This document shows positions 27,456 through 36,483 of a stretch of DNA of 37,549 nt, in pieces. A model generated the notes under the pieces. That model did no database searches. It was not told the origin of the DNA and was given only the letters and a program-made list of their open reading frames with translations. The first letter of the stretch is position 1; the number at the start of each line of letters is the position of its first letter. This stretch comes from Luminiphilus sp. GTDB taxonomy: Bacteria > Pseudomonadota > Gammaproteobacteria > Pseudomonadales > Halieaceae. Both the position numbers and the translations under genes were made by a program. The stretch lies in assembly GCA_016779445.1 (NCBI GenBank), contig JADHNP010000019.1, forward strand, positions 1 through 37,549, given 5' to 3'.

Positions 27456-30323
27456 CTAGTGGCCCCAGGGCATCGGCCCCAACGCCTCATCAATAAACTT
27501 TTCTTGCTCACGCAAATGAAGCGCAGAATATCCCGCCGCTGCGGAGGCAGACGGCTCGCGTCCGGCGTAGCGCAGAAACACATCAACCTTATGTCGTTGC
27601 ACAACCGACGCCATTCGACTCTGCATGGCATACCAGGCCCCCTGATTTTTGGGCTCTTCCTGCAACCAAACAGCGTCTTCCAGATTAGGATAACGCTCCA
27701 GCACTTCTAATAGATCGAGCCGCGGAAAGGGATACATCTGCTCAATACGAACGATTGCAATATCGACAATCTCTCGCTCTCTTCTCGCTGCGCGGAGGTC
27801 ATAAAACACTTTCCCGGCACAGAGAATCACGCGCTTAACTACCACTGGATCCAGACCATCTGTCTCGTCTATCACCGTTTGGAAGGCGCCCTCTGCCAAC
27901 TCGTCCAGTTGCGAAATGGCTTCTTTGTGGCGCAATAAGCTCTTGGGCGTCATCACGATGAGAGGCGAGCGCAGTGGTCTGATGGCCTGGCGACGCAACA
28001 TGTGAAAAACCTGCGCGGGCGTGGTCGGAATGCAGACCTGAATATTGTCCTCGGCACACAGCTGTAAAAATCGCTCTAATCTTGCAGAAGAATGCTCTGG
28101 GCCCTGACCCTCATATCCATGCGGGAGCAGCATCGTAAGCCCACATAAGCGACTCCACTTGTTCTCGCCACTTGAGATGAATTGATCGATAACGACCTGG
28201 GCACCATTAGCAAAGTCACCAAATTGCGCCTCCCAAATAACCAACCCGCTGGGTGAGGTCGTAGCGTACCCGTATTCAAACGCTAGAACCGCTTCTTCCG
28301 ACAAGAGTGAATCAAATATCTGAAAAGACGCTCGCTCGTCCGTTACAGACTCGAGTGGCACCCAGGTGTCTCCCTCTTTCTGGTTATGCAGCACTGCGTG
28401 GCGATGGCTGAAAGTGCCCCTTCCCACATCCTGCCCCGCTAACCTGACAGGGAAGCCCTCCTGCAGCAAAGATCCGTAGGCCATGGTTTCGGCAAATCCC
28501 CAGTTCACTTCCTGCGCGCCGGCGCCCATCTTGAGGCGATCATCCAGCAACTTCCTGACGACCCGATGGACGACAAAGCCCGAAGGAACCTCGCCCATTC
28601 GTTCTGACAAGGCCTTAAGCTCTGCCAAGGAAACCCGTGTGTCGGCGGCGACATCCCAACGATGATTAAGGTAGGGCGACCAATCTACGAAGAGCTCTTT
28701 GTTGGGCTCTGAAACGAGAGAAGACACCAACGGCTGATTTTGCTCTAACGCCTGCCGATAATGCTCAACCCACTCGGCGTCCTCCTGCTGAGACAACAGA
28801 TTCTCGCGAATGAGACGTTGGGCATATAACTCTCGGGTCGAGGGATGGCTCTTGATTATCTCGTACATTTTCGGCTGGGTGACCGACGGCTCGTCTGCCT
28901 CGTTGTGCCCGCGTCTGCGATAGCACACGAGATCTATCACCACGTCCTTTTGAAATTGATTGCGAAAATCGACGGCCAATTGCGTTACGAATACAACGGC
29001 CTCTGGATCATCTCCGTTTACATGGAAAATCGGCGCCTGCACCATTTTGGCAATATCCGTACAGTACTCTGTGGAACGCGCATCTGTGGGCTCGCTGGTA
29101 GTGAAACCAATCTGATTATTGAGAACAATATGCAGCGTGCCGCCCGTTCTGTAAGCACGGGTTTGCGACATCTGAAACGTCTCCATGACAACGCCCTGTC
29201 CCGCAAACGAGGCGTCTCCATGAATAACTATTGGCACGACCGAATTACCGACCGAATCCTTCCTCCGGTCCTGCCTAGCTCGCACTGAGCCCTCGACCAC
29301 TGGCGCAACAATTTCCAAATGCGAGGGGTTAAATGCCAGCGCCAGATGCACTTCGCCACCAGGCGTCATCATGTTCGAAGAAAAGCCCTGATGGTATTTA
29401 ACATCGCCAGATCCAATGTAGGCGACCTTTCCCTCGAACTCATCAAACAACTCGACAGGATTTTTACCAAGAATGTTAACCAACACGTTCAAACGTCCGC
29501 GATGCGCCATGCCGATACAGATTTCTTTTGCGCCGTATCCGCCGACCCGCTGAATGGCCTCGGCAAGCATTGGGATCAGACTCTCACTCCCCTCGAGACC
29601 GAAGCGCTTGGTCCCCGGATACTTGGATCCAAGGGAGCGCTCTAGGCCCTCTGCGCCGTTAATCTGTCGAAGAATGTTGAGCCGCTGCTCCGGAGTGAAA
29701 TCCGGCGCACTCCGCACTGCCTCCATTCGACTCATGATCCAGTGCCGCTCTTCGGTATTAACGATATGCATGAATTCTGCACCGACCGTGCCGCAGTAGG
29801 TGCGCTGTAAGTCATCGCGAATTTGCGAGAGTGTGGCCTCGGGACGACCAAAATAAACGCTGCCCACTTGAAAAGTGGTGTCAATGTCAGCTTCGCTAAG
29901 CTCGTGGAACGACAGATCCAAGTCGGGCACCGTAGGCCGTGGCGTTAATGCCAATGGATCCAGTGCCGCTTGCTGATGCCCCCGTTGACGATAGGCAGAG
30001 ATAAGCTGCACGACTCTGACTTGTTTACGCTCATATGCCGTCGAATGGGAATCGTTAGCCACTGTCGCATCCGTGCGCACCCGCATTTTTGAAATGCGCG
30101 CAAAGTGCTCTCGCAACACGGAATGGGGCAAATCATGGAGTGTGCCGGCATCCGACTGCACCAGCGGGAGTTTATCGAAATAATCCCGCCACTCAGGTGA
30201 CACGCCTTTGGGGTCCTGCAGATAGCCCTCGTACAACGCCTCTACGTATTCGGCATTGCCGCCGGCAATGTGCGAGCTCGCCCACTGCGCCAACATACCT
30301 GGCGGTGGCGTCATCTTTGACAC
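27456..30323 (-). CDS. sucA: 2-oxoglutarate dehydrogenase E1 component
   Basis: The thiamine-diphosphate-dependent E1 of the 2-oxoglutarate dehydrogenase complex, 955 aa, near the usual 930-950. It shows the N-terminal E2-binding segment (AEYVEALYEGYLQDPKGV), GMAHRGRLNVLVN, the GDASFAGQGVV/ NNQIGFTTS thiamine-site blocks and RPLRSPLIVMTPKSLLRHK. It begins with GTG at 30323, preceded by AGGGGAAG; an ATG three codons in is an alternative. It is separated from sdhB by 231 bp with a hairpin (30480-30507), so it may have its own promoter as well as read-through. Confidence 0.98.
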   Translation of the reverse strand: MSKMTPPPGMLAQWASSHIAGGNAEYVEALYEGYLQDPKGVSPEWRDYFDKLPLVQSDAGTLHDLPHSVLREHFARISKMRVRTDATVANDSHSTAYERKQVRVVQLISAYRQRGHQQAALDPLALTPRPTVPDLDLSFHELSEADIDTTFQVGSVYFGRPEATLSQIRDDLQRTYCGTVGAEFMHIVNTEERHWIMSRMEAVRSAPDFTPEQRLNILRQINGAEGLERSLGSKYPGTKRFGLEGSESLIPMLAEAIQRVGGYGAKEICIGMAHRGRLNVLVNILGKNPVELFDEFEGKVAYIGSGDVKYHQGFSSNMMTPGGEVHLALAFNPSHLEIVAPVVEGSVRARQDRRKDSVGNSVVPIVIHGDASFAGQGVVMETFQMSQTRAYRTGGTLHIVLNNQIGFTTSEPTDARSTEYCTDIAKMVQAPIFHVNGDDPEAVVFVTQLAVDFRNQFQKDVVIDLVCYRRRGHNEADEPSVTQPKMYEIIKSHPSTRELYAQRLIRENLLSQQEDAEWVEHYRQALEQNQPLVSSLVSEPNKELFVDWSPYLNHRWDVAADTRVSLAELKALSERMGEVPSGFVVHRVVRKLLDDRLKMGAGAQEVNWGFAETMAYGSLLQEGFPVRLAGQDVGRGTFSHRHAVLHNQKEGDTWVPLESVTDERASFQIFDSLLSEEAVLAFEYGYATTSPSGLVIWEAQFGDFANGAQVVIDQFISSGENKWSRLCGLTMLLPHGYEGQGPEHSSARLERFLQLCAEDNIQVCIPTTPAQVFHMLRRQAIRPLRSPLIVMTPKSLLRHKEAISQLDELAEGAFQTVIDETDGLDPVVVKRVILCAGKVFYDLRAARREREIVDIAIVRIEQMYPFPRLDLLEVLERYPNLEDAVWLQEEPKNQGAWYAMQSRMASVVQRHKVDVFLRYAGREPSASAAAGYSALHLREQEKFIDEALGPMPWGH

Positions 30324-30479
30324 GCTTCTTCCCCTTTTATCATGCGCCTATGGCGCACTGAATGCGTCGCCCGCAGTCAAGCGATCAGTGAAGGTGCTCA
30401 TGTTACGAGAAAGCAGATGTAGGTGCCCCTGGGTCGGTCCAACGTTGTGCCCTAAAACCCGCCTAAATCCAGGAAGAAA

Positions 30480-30507
30480 GTAGCATAATAACCTGGAGCT
30501 ATGCTAC
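30480..30507 (-). terminator. Weak hairpin between sdhB and sucA (possible attenuator)
   Basis: A perfect 8-bp inverted repeat, GTAGCATA / TATGCTAC, with a 12-nt loop, followed in the leftward transcript by TTTCTTCC. It is A+T-rich with an imperfect T-run, so it would terminate only partially; an mRNA-processing or stabilising stem for sdhCDAB is equally possible. Confidence 0.4.
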
Positions 30508-30554
30508 CCATAACTCAGGCGCTCGTTATTATAAGTAAGGGGAATGAAAAGTAT

Positions 30555-31262
30555 TCAGGTTGCCCGATTGAGCAGCATACCTCTAATGTGTCCGATAGCC
30601 TTTGTGGGGTTCAGGCCCTTCGGACACACGTTTACACAGTTTTGAATACCATGACACCGAAACACACTGAAGGGGTCATCCAGTTTTGCCAGCCGATCGT
30701 CCGTCGCGGTATCCCGGCTATCGGCCAAGAAGCGATAGGCTTGCAAAAGTCCAGCAGGCCCAATGAATCGATCTGGATTCCACCAAAAGGAGGGACAGCT
30801 TGTAGAGCAACAGGCACACAAAATACACTCATAGAGCCCGTCTAGCTGCGCCCTCTCCTCAGGTGACTGCATGCGCTCGATAGCAGGGGCAGGCGTGGCA
30901 TTCTGCAGATAGGGCTGCACCTTCTCGTACTGGGCATAGAAAAGGCTCATATCCACAACAAGATCGCGGATCACAGGCAAGCCCGGCAAAGGCCGTATCA
31001 CCACTTTATTATTTTTAACGGATTCCGATAGGGGTGAAATGCACGCGAGCCCGTTTTTTCCATTGATATTGAGGCCGTCTGAACCGCACACCCCCTCTCG
31101 ACAGCTCCTCCGATAAGTCACGCTGCCGTCATGCTCTGCTTTTATCAGCTCCAGGACATCAAGCACCATTAAGTCACGCCCGCCTGTATCGACCGAAAAA
31201 TCCTGCATGTATGGTGCGTCATCGGTCTCGGGGTTATAGCGGTAAAGGCTCACCTGTAGCAT
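30555..31262 (-). CDS. sdhB: Succinate dehydrogenase iron-sulfur subunit
   Basis: Carries electrons from FAD to quinone in complex II. 235 aa. The 2Fe-2S cysteines lie in RRSCREGVCGSDG plus the following region, and the 4Fe-4S/3Fe-4S cysteines in CILCACCSTSCPSFWW and CHGIQNCVNVCPKGLNP. Full length with the normal head VSLYRYNPETD. It follows sdhA by 21 bp. Confidence 0.98.
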   Translation of the reverse strand: MLQVSLYRYNPETDDAPYMQDFSVDTGGRDLMVLDVLELIKAEHDGSVTYRRSCREGVCGSDGLNINGKNGLACISPLSESVKNNKVVIRPLPGLPVIRDLVVDMSLFYAQYEKVQPYLQNATPAPAIERMQSPEERAQLDGLYECILCACCSTSCPSFWWNPDRFIGPAGLLQAYRFLADSRDTATDDRLAKLDDPFSVFRCHGIQNCVNVCPKGLNPTKAIGHIRGMLLNRAT

Positions 31263-31283
31263 TTCTCTGAACTCCTGACTTGC

Positions 31284-33047
31284 TCAGTAACTTCGTGCTT
31301 TTGGTTGGAACGTTTCGACAGTGCGGGGCGTAAAGTTCACGCCTCGTTTCGAAACACGCTTGTCCTCGCTGTGATAGAGCGAGTGGCAGAGCCAGTTCGC
31401 GTCGTCGCGCTCAGTAAAGTCATCCCGCGCGTGCGCGCCCCGGCTTTCATCTCGCGCCTCGGCCACAACCGCGGTCGCCTCAGCGGTCTCAAAAAGGTTT
31501 TGTAGCTCAAGACACTCAATGCGTGATGTATTAAAAGCGGATGACCGGTCCGCGAGCGCAACAGCCTCTACCCGCTCTCTGAGGGAAGCCAGCTTGGCTA
31601 TCCCCTCTCGCATAAACTCTCCAGTTCGGAATACCCCAAAGTGATTCTGCATGATCTCCTGCAGCTCCACACGCAAAGGCGCTACCGACTCGCCGCTGGC
31701 ACGGTCATTCAAGGCCTGCAACCGCCCGCTGGCCTCCTCCACGTCAGACTGGCTGGCATCACGCAAGTCAATACCCTCGCGCAGCGCCTTTTCAATAAAC
31801 AACCCAGAGGCACGACCAAATACCACAAGGTCTAGCAGCGAATTGCCGCCAAGGCGATTAGCACCGTGTACGGAAACACACGCCACTTCGCCACAGGCGT
31901 AAAGGCCGGGAATGACTTGATCATGCCCATCGCTATCGACGGTGAGCGCCTGACCATTAACGTTGGTGGGAATGCCTCCCATCATGTAATGGCAGGTCGG
32001 CACTACTGGGATCGGCTCCTTTACAGGGTCGACGTGCGCAAACGTTCTGCTCAGTTCGCAAATCCCCGGCAGCCTCGACTCAAGCACTTCTTCTCCAAGA
32101 TGATCCAGCTTCAGTTTCACATGGTCACCATTAGGTCCGCAGCCGCGCCCCTCGAGAATCTCCATAATCATCGATCTAGCGACCACGTCGCGACCTGCAA
32201 GATCCTTGGCGTTCGGTGCGTACCGCTCCATGAACCGCTCACCATCCTTATTAATGAGGTAACCGCCCTCGCCTCGACACCCTTCGGTCACCAACGTGCC
32301 GGCACCGTAAATACCGGTGGGGTGGAATTGCCACATCTCCATATCCTGAGCGGGCACACCGGCTCTCAGCGCCATGCCCATGCCGTCCCCGGTATTGATG
32401 TGCGCGTTAGTAGTCGATGCATAAATTCTACCCGCACCGCCCGTCGCAAAGACCGTTGCCTTGGATTTCACATAAACAGTTTCGCCCGTCTCGATACAGA
32501 TCGCGATCACACCGACCACTGCACCATCTTGATTTTTCACCAGATCGACAGCGAACCATTCGTTAAAGAAGACCGTCTCGTTTTTAACGTTGTTTTGATA
32601 TAGCGTATGTAACAGCGCGTGGCCGGTCCGGTCAGCTGCGGCGCAAGTCCTCGCGGCCTGCCCGCCCTCACCGAAATTTTTGGACTGCCCTCCAAAAGGT
32701 CGCTGGTAGATCCGCCCCTCTTCGGTCCTCGAGAACGGCAAGCCCATATGCTCAAGCTCAAAAATTGCTTCCGGGCCCACTGAACACATGTATTCAATGG
32801 CGTCCTGATCCCCGATGTAGTCAGAACCTTTGACCGTATCGTACATATGCCATCGCCAATCATCATCGGGATCAGCGCTCGCGATAGCACAAGTAATGCC
32901 ACCTTGGGCTGAGACCGTGTGGGATCGTGTTGGAAAAACTTTAGAAATCACCGCTGTCTTGTAGCCAGATTGCGCCAGCTGCAGCGCAGCGCGCATGCCG
33001 GCCCCGCCTCCACCAACGATGACTCCATCGAATGAAATCGTTCTCAT
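31284..33047 (-). CDS. sdhA: Succinate dehydrogenase flavoprotein subunit
   Basis: Oxidises succinate to fumarate on the cytoplasmic face of the inner membrane. 587 aa. The FAD dinucleotide motif [15 protein letters not shown] is at 8-22; the covalently flavinylated histidine is H43 in [11 protein letters not shown]. Substrate-site HPTGIYGAG and the [13 protein letters not shown] block are present, and the C-terminus has [10 protein letters not shown] and ends in KARSY. Length and order (C-D-A-B) are standard. 64 bp separate it from sdhD. Confidence 0.98.
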   Translation of the reverse strand: MRTISFDGVIVGGGGAGMRAALQLAQSGYKTAVISKVFPTRSHTVSAQGGITCAIASADPDDDWRWHMYDTVKGSDYIGDQDAIEYMCSVGPEAIFELEHMGLPFSRTEEGRIYQRPFGGQSKNFGEGGQAARTCAAADRTGHALLHTLYQNNVKNETVFFNEWFAVDLVKNQDGAVVGVIAICIETGETVYVKSKATVFATGGAGRIYASTTNAHINTGDGMGMALRAGVPAQDMEMWQFHPTGIYGAGTLVTEGCRGEGGYLINKDGERFMERYAPNAKDLAGRDVVARSMIMEILEGRGCGPNGDHVKLKLDHLGEEVLESRLPGICELSRTFAHVDPVKEPIPVVPTCHYMMGGIPTNVNGQALTVDSDGHDQVIPGLYACGEVACVSVHGANRLGGNSLLDLVVFGRASGLFIEKALREGIDLRDASQSDVEEASGRLQALNDRASGESVAPLRVELQEIMQNHFGVFRTGEFMREGIAKLASLRERVEAVALADRSSAFNTSRIECLELQNLFETAEATAVVAEARDESRGAHARDDFTERDDANWLCHSLYHSEDKRVSKRGVNFTPRTVETFQPKARSY

Positions 33048-33111
33048 AGTTTTCTCGTTCTGTTAACCACGCGGGTTATCGCCGCCTATCACAATGACCA
33101 CTCACAAGTGA

Positions 33112-33471
33112 TCAGCTCCAGACAATGACCACTACCCAGATCACATACACCACTAACGCCAAAGAAGCGCACAACTGGCACACCAAGCGAAGCACGTTCC
33201 CCGCCGCACCTAGCATACGCTCGGTCAAGTAATCAGTAAAAACTGACCACAAACCGATCCAGCTATGCGCTGCCAAGGACAGTGCAGCCAGCAGCGTGAA
33301 CACTTTGACCCAGGTCTGGTCGAACAACTCTCGCCACGAAGTGTAGTCAACTGAACCACCTAACTGGAACGCAACGAAAATAAAATAAGCAAGCAGAATC
33401 ACCGAGGTGACTCGCTGTATCAGCCAATCAGAGAGTCCTGTTCGACTGAAACTGGTAACCGATGTCACCAT
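33112..33471 (-). CDS. sdhD: Succinate dehydrogenase membrane anchor subunit
   Basis: A 119-aa inner-membrane anchor with three transmembrane helices. The heme/quinone-site block is AAHSWIGLWSVFTDYL, with H69, D80 and Y81 matching E. coli H71, D82 and Y83. The ATG at 33471 overlaps the end of sdhC by 7 bases; the much longer open frame upstream is an artefact of the sdhC coding region. Confidence 0.95.
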   Translation of the reverse strand: MVTSVTSFSRTGLSDWLIQRVTSVILLAYFIFVAFQLGGSVDYTSWRELFDQTWVKVFTLLAALSLAAHSWIGLWSVFTDYLTERMLGAAGNVLRLVCQLCASLALVVYVIWVVVIVWS

Positions 33472-33851
33472 AACGCCACCCCCCAGAGGGCCGCCGCACC
33501 CGCGGCTAGCACAAAAACTATCCGCGCTCCTATCACGCCACCTCGCATGGTTTCGCCAATTCCCGCGTCCATTACCAGGTGTTTTACCCCCGCCAAGGCG
33601 TGATAACTCAGAAATGTGGCGATCAACCACATCACAGCCTTGGCCACGGGCGAACCCAGTACATCTGCCAATGCCGCAAAAGAAGCTTCCGAAGCCAGGC
33701 TTTGATCCAATGCCCACAGCAGGAGAAAACTGGCGAAAAACATCGCCACACCCGTGACTCGGTGAGTGATAGAGGCATAGGCGGTAACAGGCAGATCGAT
33801 GGTGCCCAAATCCAGATTAACCGGGCGCTTGTCCCTAGATGTCGGTCTCAC
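33465..33851 (-). CDS. sdhC: Succinate dehydrogenase cytochrome b556 subunit
   Basis: The 128-aa heme-binding anchor. It starts RPVNLDLGTIDLPV and contains ASITHRVTGVAMFF (quinone-site serine and arginine) and the heme-ligand histidine H84 in SYHALAGVKHLVMD, the same number as in E. coli. Three membrane helices. It begins with GTG at 33851, and an overlapping ATG-TGA start-stop sits just ahead of it in another frame. First gene of the sdh-suc cluster. Confidence 0.96.
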   Translation of the reverse strand: MRPTSRDKRPVNLDLGTIDLPVTAYASITHRVTGVAMFFASFLLLWALDQSLASEASFAALADVLGSPVAKAVMWLIATFLSYHALAGVKHLVMDAGIGETMRGGVIGARIVFVLAAGAAALWGVALW

Positions 33852-33920
33852 ATTAGCTCTCGAAATAATGTTTCAGATATCGGTACGGTCATCGCTAGTG
33901 CTTGGGCGGCCGCGGGCGGA

Positions 33921-33949
33921 AGTATAAGTGGGCAAGCCATTGAATACAA
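33921..33949 (-). promoter_or_regulatory. sdhCDAB promoter
   Basis: Leftward TTGTAT (33949-33944), 17 bp, TATACT (33926-33921), a good sigma-70 match. It predicts a leader of about 63 nt before the sdhC GTG. Confidence 0.65.
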
Positions 33950-33988
33950 TTTCTGACCCGGAAAAAGCGCGTATCATCGCCTTGCAAA

Positions 33989-34017
33989 TTGACATCACTC
34001 GCGGGCGCGATTAGTTT
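33989..34017 (+). promoter_or_regulatory. Candidate gltA promoter
   Basis: A perfect -35 TTGACA (33989-33994) is followed after 17 bp by TAGTTT, a weak -10. It would give a short leader of about 28 nt to the gltA ATG. It lies about 40 bp from the divergent sdhC promoter, so one regulator could act on both. Confidence 0.4.
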
Positions 34018-34051
34018 GTCGCCTCTTACTCCATAACCGGCGCAAAGGGAC

Positions 34052-35347
34052 ATGTCCGAGAAAAAAGCGACACTCAACATTACAGCCGAAGACGGCTCGC
34101 AGCATGGCATTGACTTGGCGGTCCACACTGGCACCTTGGGGCCAGACGTAGTCGACGTCGGCAGCCTGACTGCCAATGGCTACTTCACTTTCGACCCCGG
34201 ATTCACTTCGACTGCAGCCTGCGAGTCACAAATCACCTTTATCGATGGTGAGAACGGCATCTTGCTCCATCGTGGGTATCCAATAGAACAACTTGCGGAG
34301 CGCTCAGACTATCTCGAAACCTGCTATTTGTTGCTAAACGGCGAACTCCCCACTGCTGAACAAAAGCAGGAATTTGTCTGCATCATGACCCACCACACCA
34401 TGGTGCATGAGCAAATCAGAACTTTTTTCAACGGCTTTCGTAGAGACGCTCACCCAATGGCCATCATGTGCGGCGTTGTCGGAGCACTCTCCGCTTTCTA
34501 CCATGACTCCACCGACATCTCGGATCCATGGCACAGGGAAGTTGCCGCGTTTCGCCTGATCGCAAAAATGCCTACCCTTGCGGCTATGAGCTATAAGTTC
34601 TCGATCGGCCAGCCGTTTATGTACCCTGACAACAGTCTGGACTACGCCGCAAACTTCCTTCACATGATGTTTGGTAATCCCTGCGAAACAACGAAAGTTT
34701 CCCCGACCATCGCGCGCGCGATGGATCGCATATTTCTGCTGCATGCGGATCACGAGCAAAATGCGTCCACATCCACCGTGAGGCTTGCTGGCTCATCTCA
34801 AGCCAATCCCTTTGCCTGCATCGCAGCCGGTATCGCCGCGCTATGGGGGCCCTCACACGGAGGTGCTAACGAGGCGGTTGTAAAGATGCTTGAAGAAATC
34901 GGCTCGGTAGACCGTATTGACGAGTTCATCACCCGCGCCAAAGACAAGGAAGACCCCTTTAGACTAATGGGCTTTGGGCACCGGGTTTATAAGAACTTTG
35001 ATCCGCGCGCAAAAGTGATGAAACAGGCTGCAGATGAGGTACTCGCGGAACTTGGCATTGACGATGAAATGCTCGAGATCGCAAAGCGCCTCGAAGAAAT
35101 CGCCCTTAAGGATGAATATTTTATTCAGAAGAAGTTGTACCCCAACGTCGACTTCTACTCGGGGATCATTCTCAAGGCACTGGGTATCCCCACTTCGATG
35201 TTCACTGTGATCTTTGCAATCGGACGCACTGTGGGATGGATAGCACATTGGAATGAAATGATTGGCGGCGCTTACCGAATCGGACGACCGAGGCAGCTGT
35301 ATACCGGACAGCCTCAGCGTGACTTTGTACCGCTGGATAAAAGGTAA
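34052..35347 (+). CDS. gltA: Citrate synthase
   Basis: Condenses acetyl-CoA and oxaloacetate to citrate. 431 aa, the length of the hexameric, NADH-sensitive type II enzyme of Gram-negatives; the N-terminal domain [25 protein letters not shown] is specific to that type. Catalytic regions: [25 protein letters not shown], and [15 protein letters not shown]. Ribosome site AAGGGA precedes the ATG closely. It is divergent from sdhC, as in many gammaproteobacteria, and is followed after 6 bp by a ketoacyl synthase gene. Confidence 0.98.
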   Translation: MSEKKATLNITAEDGSQHGIDLAVHTGTLGPDVVDVGSLTANGYFTFDPGFTSTAACESQITFIDGENGILLHRGYPIEQLAERSDYLETCYLLLNGELPTAEQKQEFVCIMTHHTMVHEQIRTFFNGFRRDAHPMAIMCGVVGALSAFYHDSTDISDPWHREVAAFRLIAKMPTLAAMSYKFSIGQPFMYPDNSLDYAANFLHMMFGNPCETTKVSPTIARAMDRIFLLHADHEQNASTSTVRLAGSSQANPFACIAAGIAALWGPSHGGANEAVVKMLEEIGSVDRIDEFITRAKDKEDPFRLMGFGHRVYKNFDPRAKVMKQAADEVLAELGIDDEMLEIAKRLEEIALKDEYFIQKKLYPNVDFYSGIILKALGIPTSMFTVIFAIGRTVGWIAHWNEMIGGAYRIGRPRQLYTGQPQRDFVPLDKR

Positions 35348-35353
35348 ACCTCG

Positions 35354-36478
35354 ATGATGCCCGGCGCAGTCATTACCGGCTCGGGCTTGTATACGCCAAA
35401 GAACGCCATCAGCAACGAGGAACTCGTCGCTTCATTCAACGCTTGGGTTGACCTTTATAACGCCGAGCATGCTGAGGCCATCGCGCTCGGTGAGTGCGAG
35501 CAAAAAATGCACTCATCCGTCGAGTTCATTGAAAAAGCTTCGGGGATTAAGAGCCGCTTCGTCATTGACAAAGACGGCATTCTTGACCCAACCAGAATGG
35601 TTCCAAACATTCCAGAACGCAGTAACGAATCACCATCTGTCATGTGCGAAATTTCCTGTGCAGCGGCGCATCAGGCTCTGGAACAGGCGCGCATCAACGT
35701 TGATGAAATCGATATGGTGATTGTGGCCGCGTCCAATATGCAGCGCGCCTATCCAGCAATGGCAATCGAAGTACAAGCCGCTCTGGGCGCGACCGGATTT
35801 GCCTTTGACATGAATGTAGCGTGCTCCTCTGCCACCTTTGGGATCCAGCAGGCCAGCGACGCTGTCCGGTCAGGCAGTGCGCGAAAAGTGTTGATGGTGA
35901 ACCCCGAGATTTGTACTGGACATCTCAACTTTAGAGACCGAGATTCGCATTTTATATTTGGCGACGTTGCCACAGCAGTGGTAGTCGAATCGTCGACAGA
36001 AGTGACGCAGGGTATCGGTTGGGATATCGTCGACTCACGACTGCAAACACTATTCTCCAATAATATTCGGAACAACTTTGGATTTCTGAATCGAGCAGAT
36101 GCCGCCGGAGTGAACAGCATCGATAAGCTCTTCGTTCAGGAGGGAAGAAAAGTCTTCAAGGAAGTCTGCCCAGCGGTTGCTGCGCAAATCACCGAGCAAC
36201 TGGCCAAACTGCGCATCGCACCCGATGATTTAAAACGCATTTGGCTGCACCAAGCTAATCAAAATATGAATGATTTGATCGCCCGCAAAGTTTTCGGCAG
36301 GGCACCCTCGGAGGCCGAAGCTCCCAAGATTCTAGACCAGTACGCCAACACGTCCTCAGCTGGCTCTATCATCGCTTTCCACCAGCATAGTCAAGATCTA
36401 AAGGGCGGCGACCTCGCTGTGCTGTGCTCGTTTGGAGCAGGCTATAGCATCGGTTCTCTCGTGTTGCGACGTCGCTAA
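35354..36478 (+). CDS. Beta-ketoacyl-ACP synthase III, long form (PA3286-like)
   Basis: A 374-aa thiolase-fold condensing enzyme with catalytic C157 (NVACSSATFG), H299 (WLHQANQNM) and N332 (YANTSSAGS), the complete KAS III triad. It is about 50 aa longer than classical FabH, with an insertion near the N-terminus (AWVDLYNAEHAEAIALGE). From memory it closely resembles P. aeruginosa PA3286, which uses medium-chain acyl-CoA from beta-oxidation to start fatty-acid synthesis; substrate here is inferred. An ATG one codon downstream (35357) is an alternative start. It is 6 bp after gltA, so both acyl-CoA-consuming enzymes are probably co-expressed. Confidence 0.9.
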   Translation: MMPGAVITGSGLYTPKNAISNEELVASFNAWVDLYNAEHAEAIALGECEQKMHSSVEFIEKASGIKSRFVIDKDGILDPTRMVPNIPERSNESPSVMCEISCAAAHQALEQARINVDEIDMVIVAASNMQRAYPAMAIEVQAALGATGFAFDMNVACSSATFGIQQASDAVRSGSARKVLMVNPEICTGHLNFRDRDSHFIFGDVATAVVVESSTEVTQGIGWDIVDSRLQTLFSNNIRNNFGFLNRADAAGVNSIDKLFVQEGRKVFKEVCPAVAAQITEQLAKLRIAPDDLKRIWLHQANQNMNDLIARKVFGRAPSEAEAPKILDQYANTSSAGSIIAFHQHSQDLKGGDLAVLCSFGAGYSIGSLVLRRR

Positions 36479-36483
36479 CCTGG

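Noticed and set aside
33895-34176. Minus-strand frame across the sdhC-gltA gap
   Set aside because: It covers both promoters and the antisense of the gltA start; a shadow frame.
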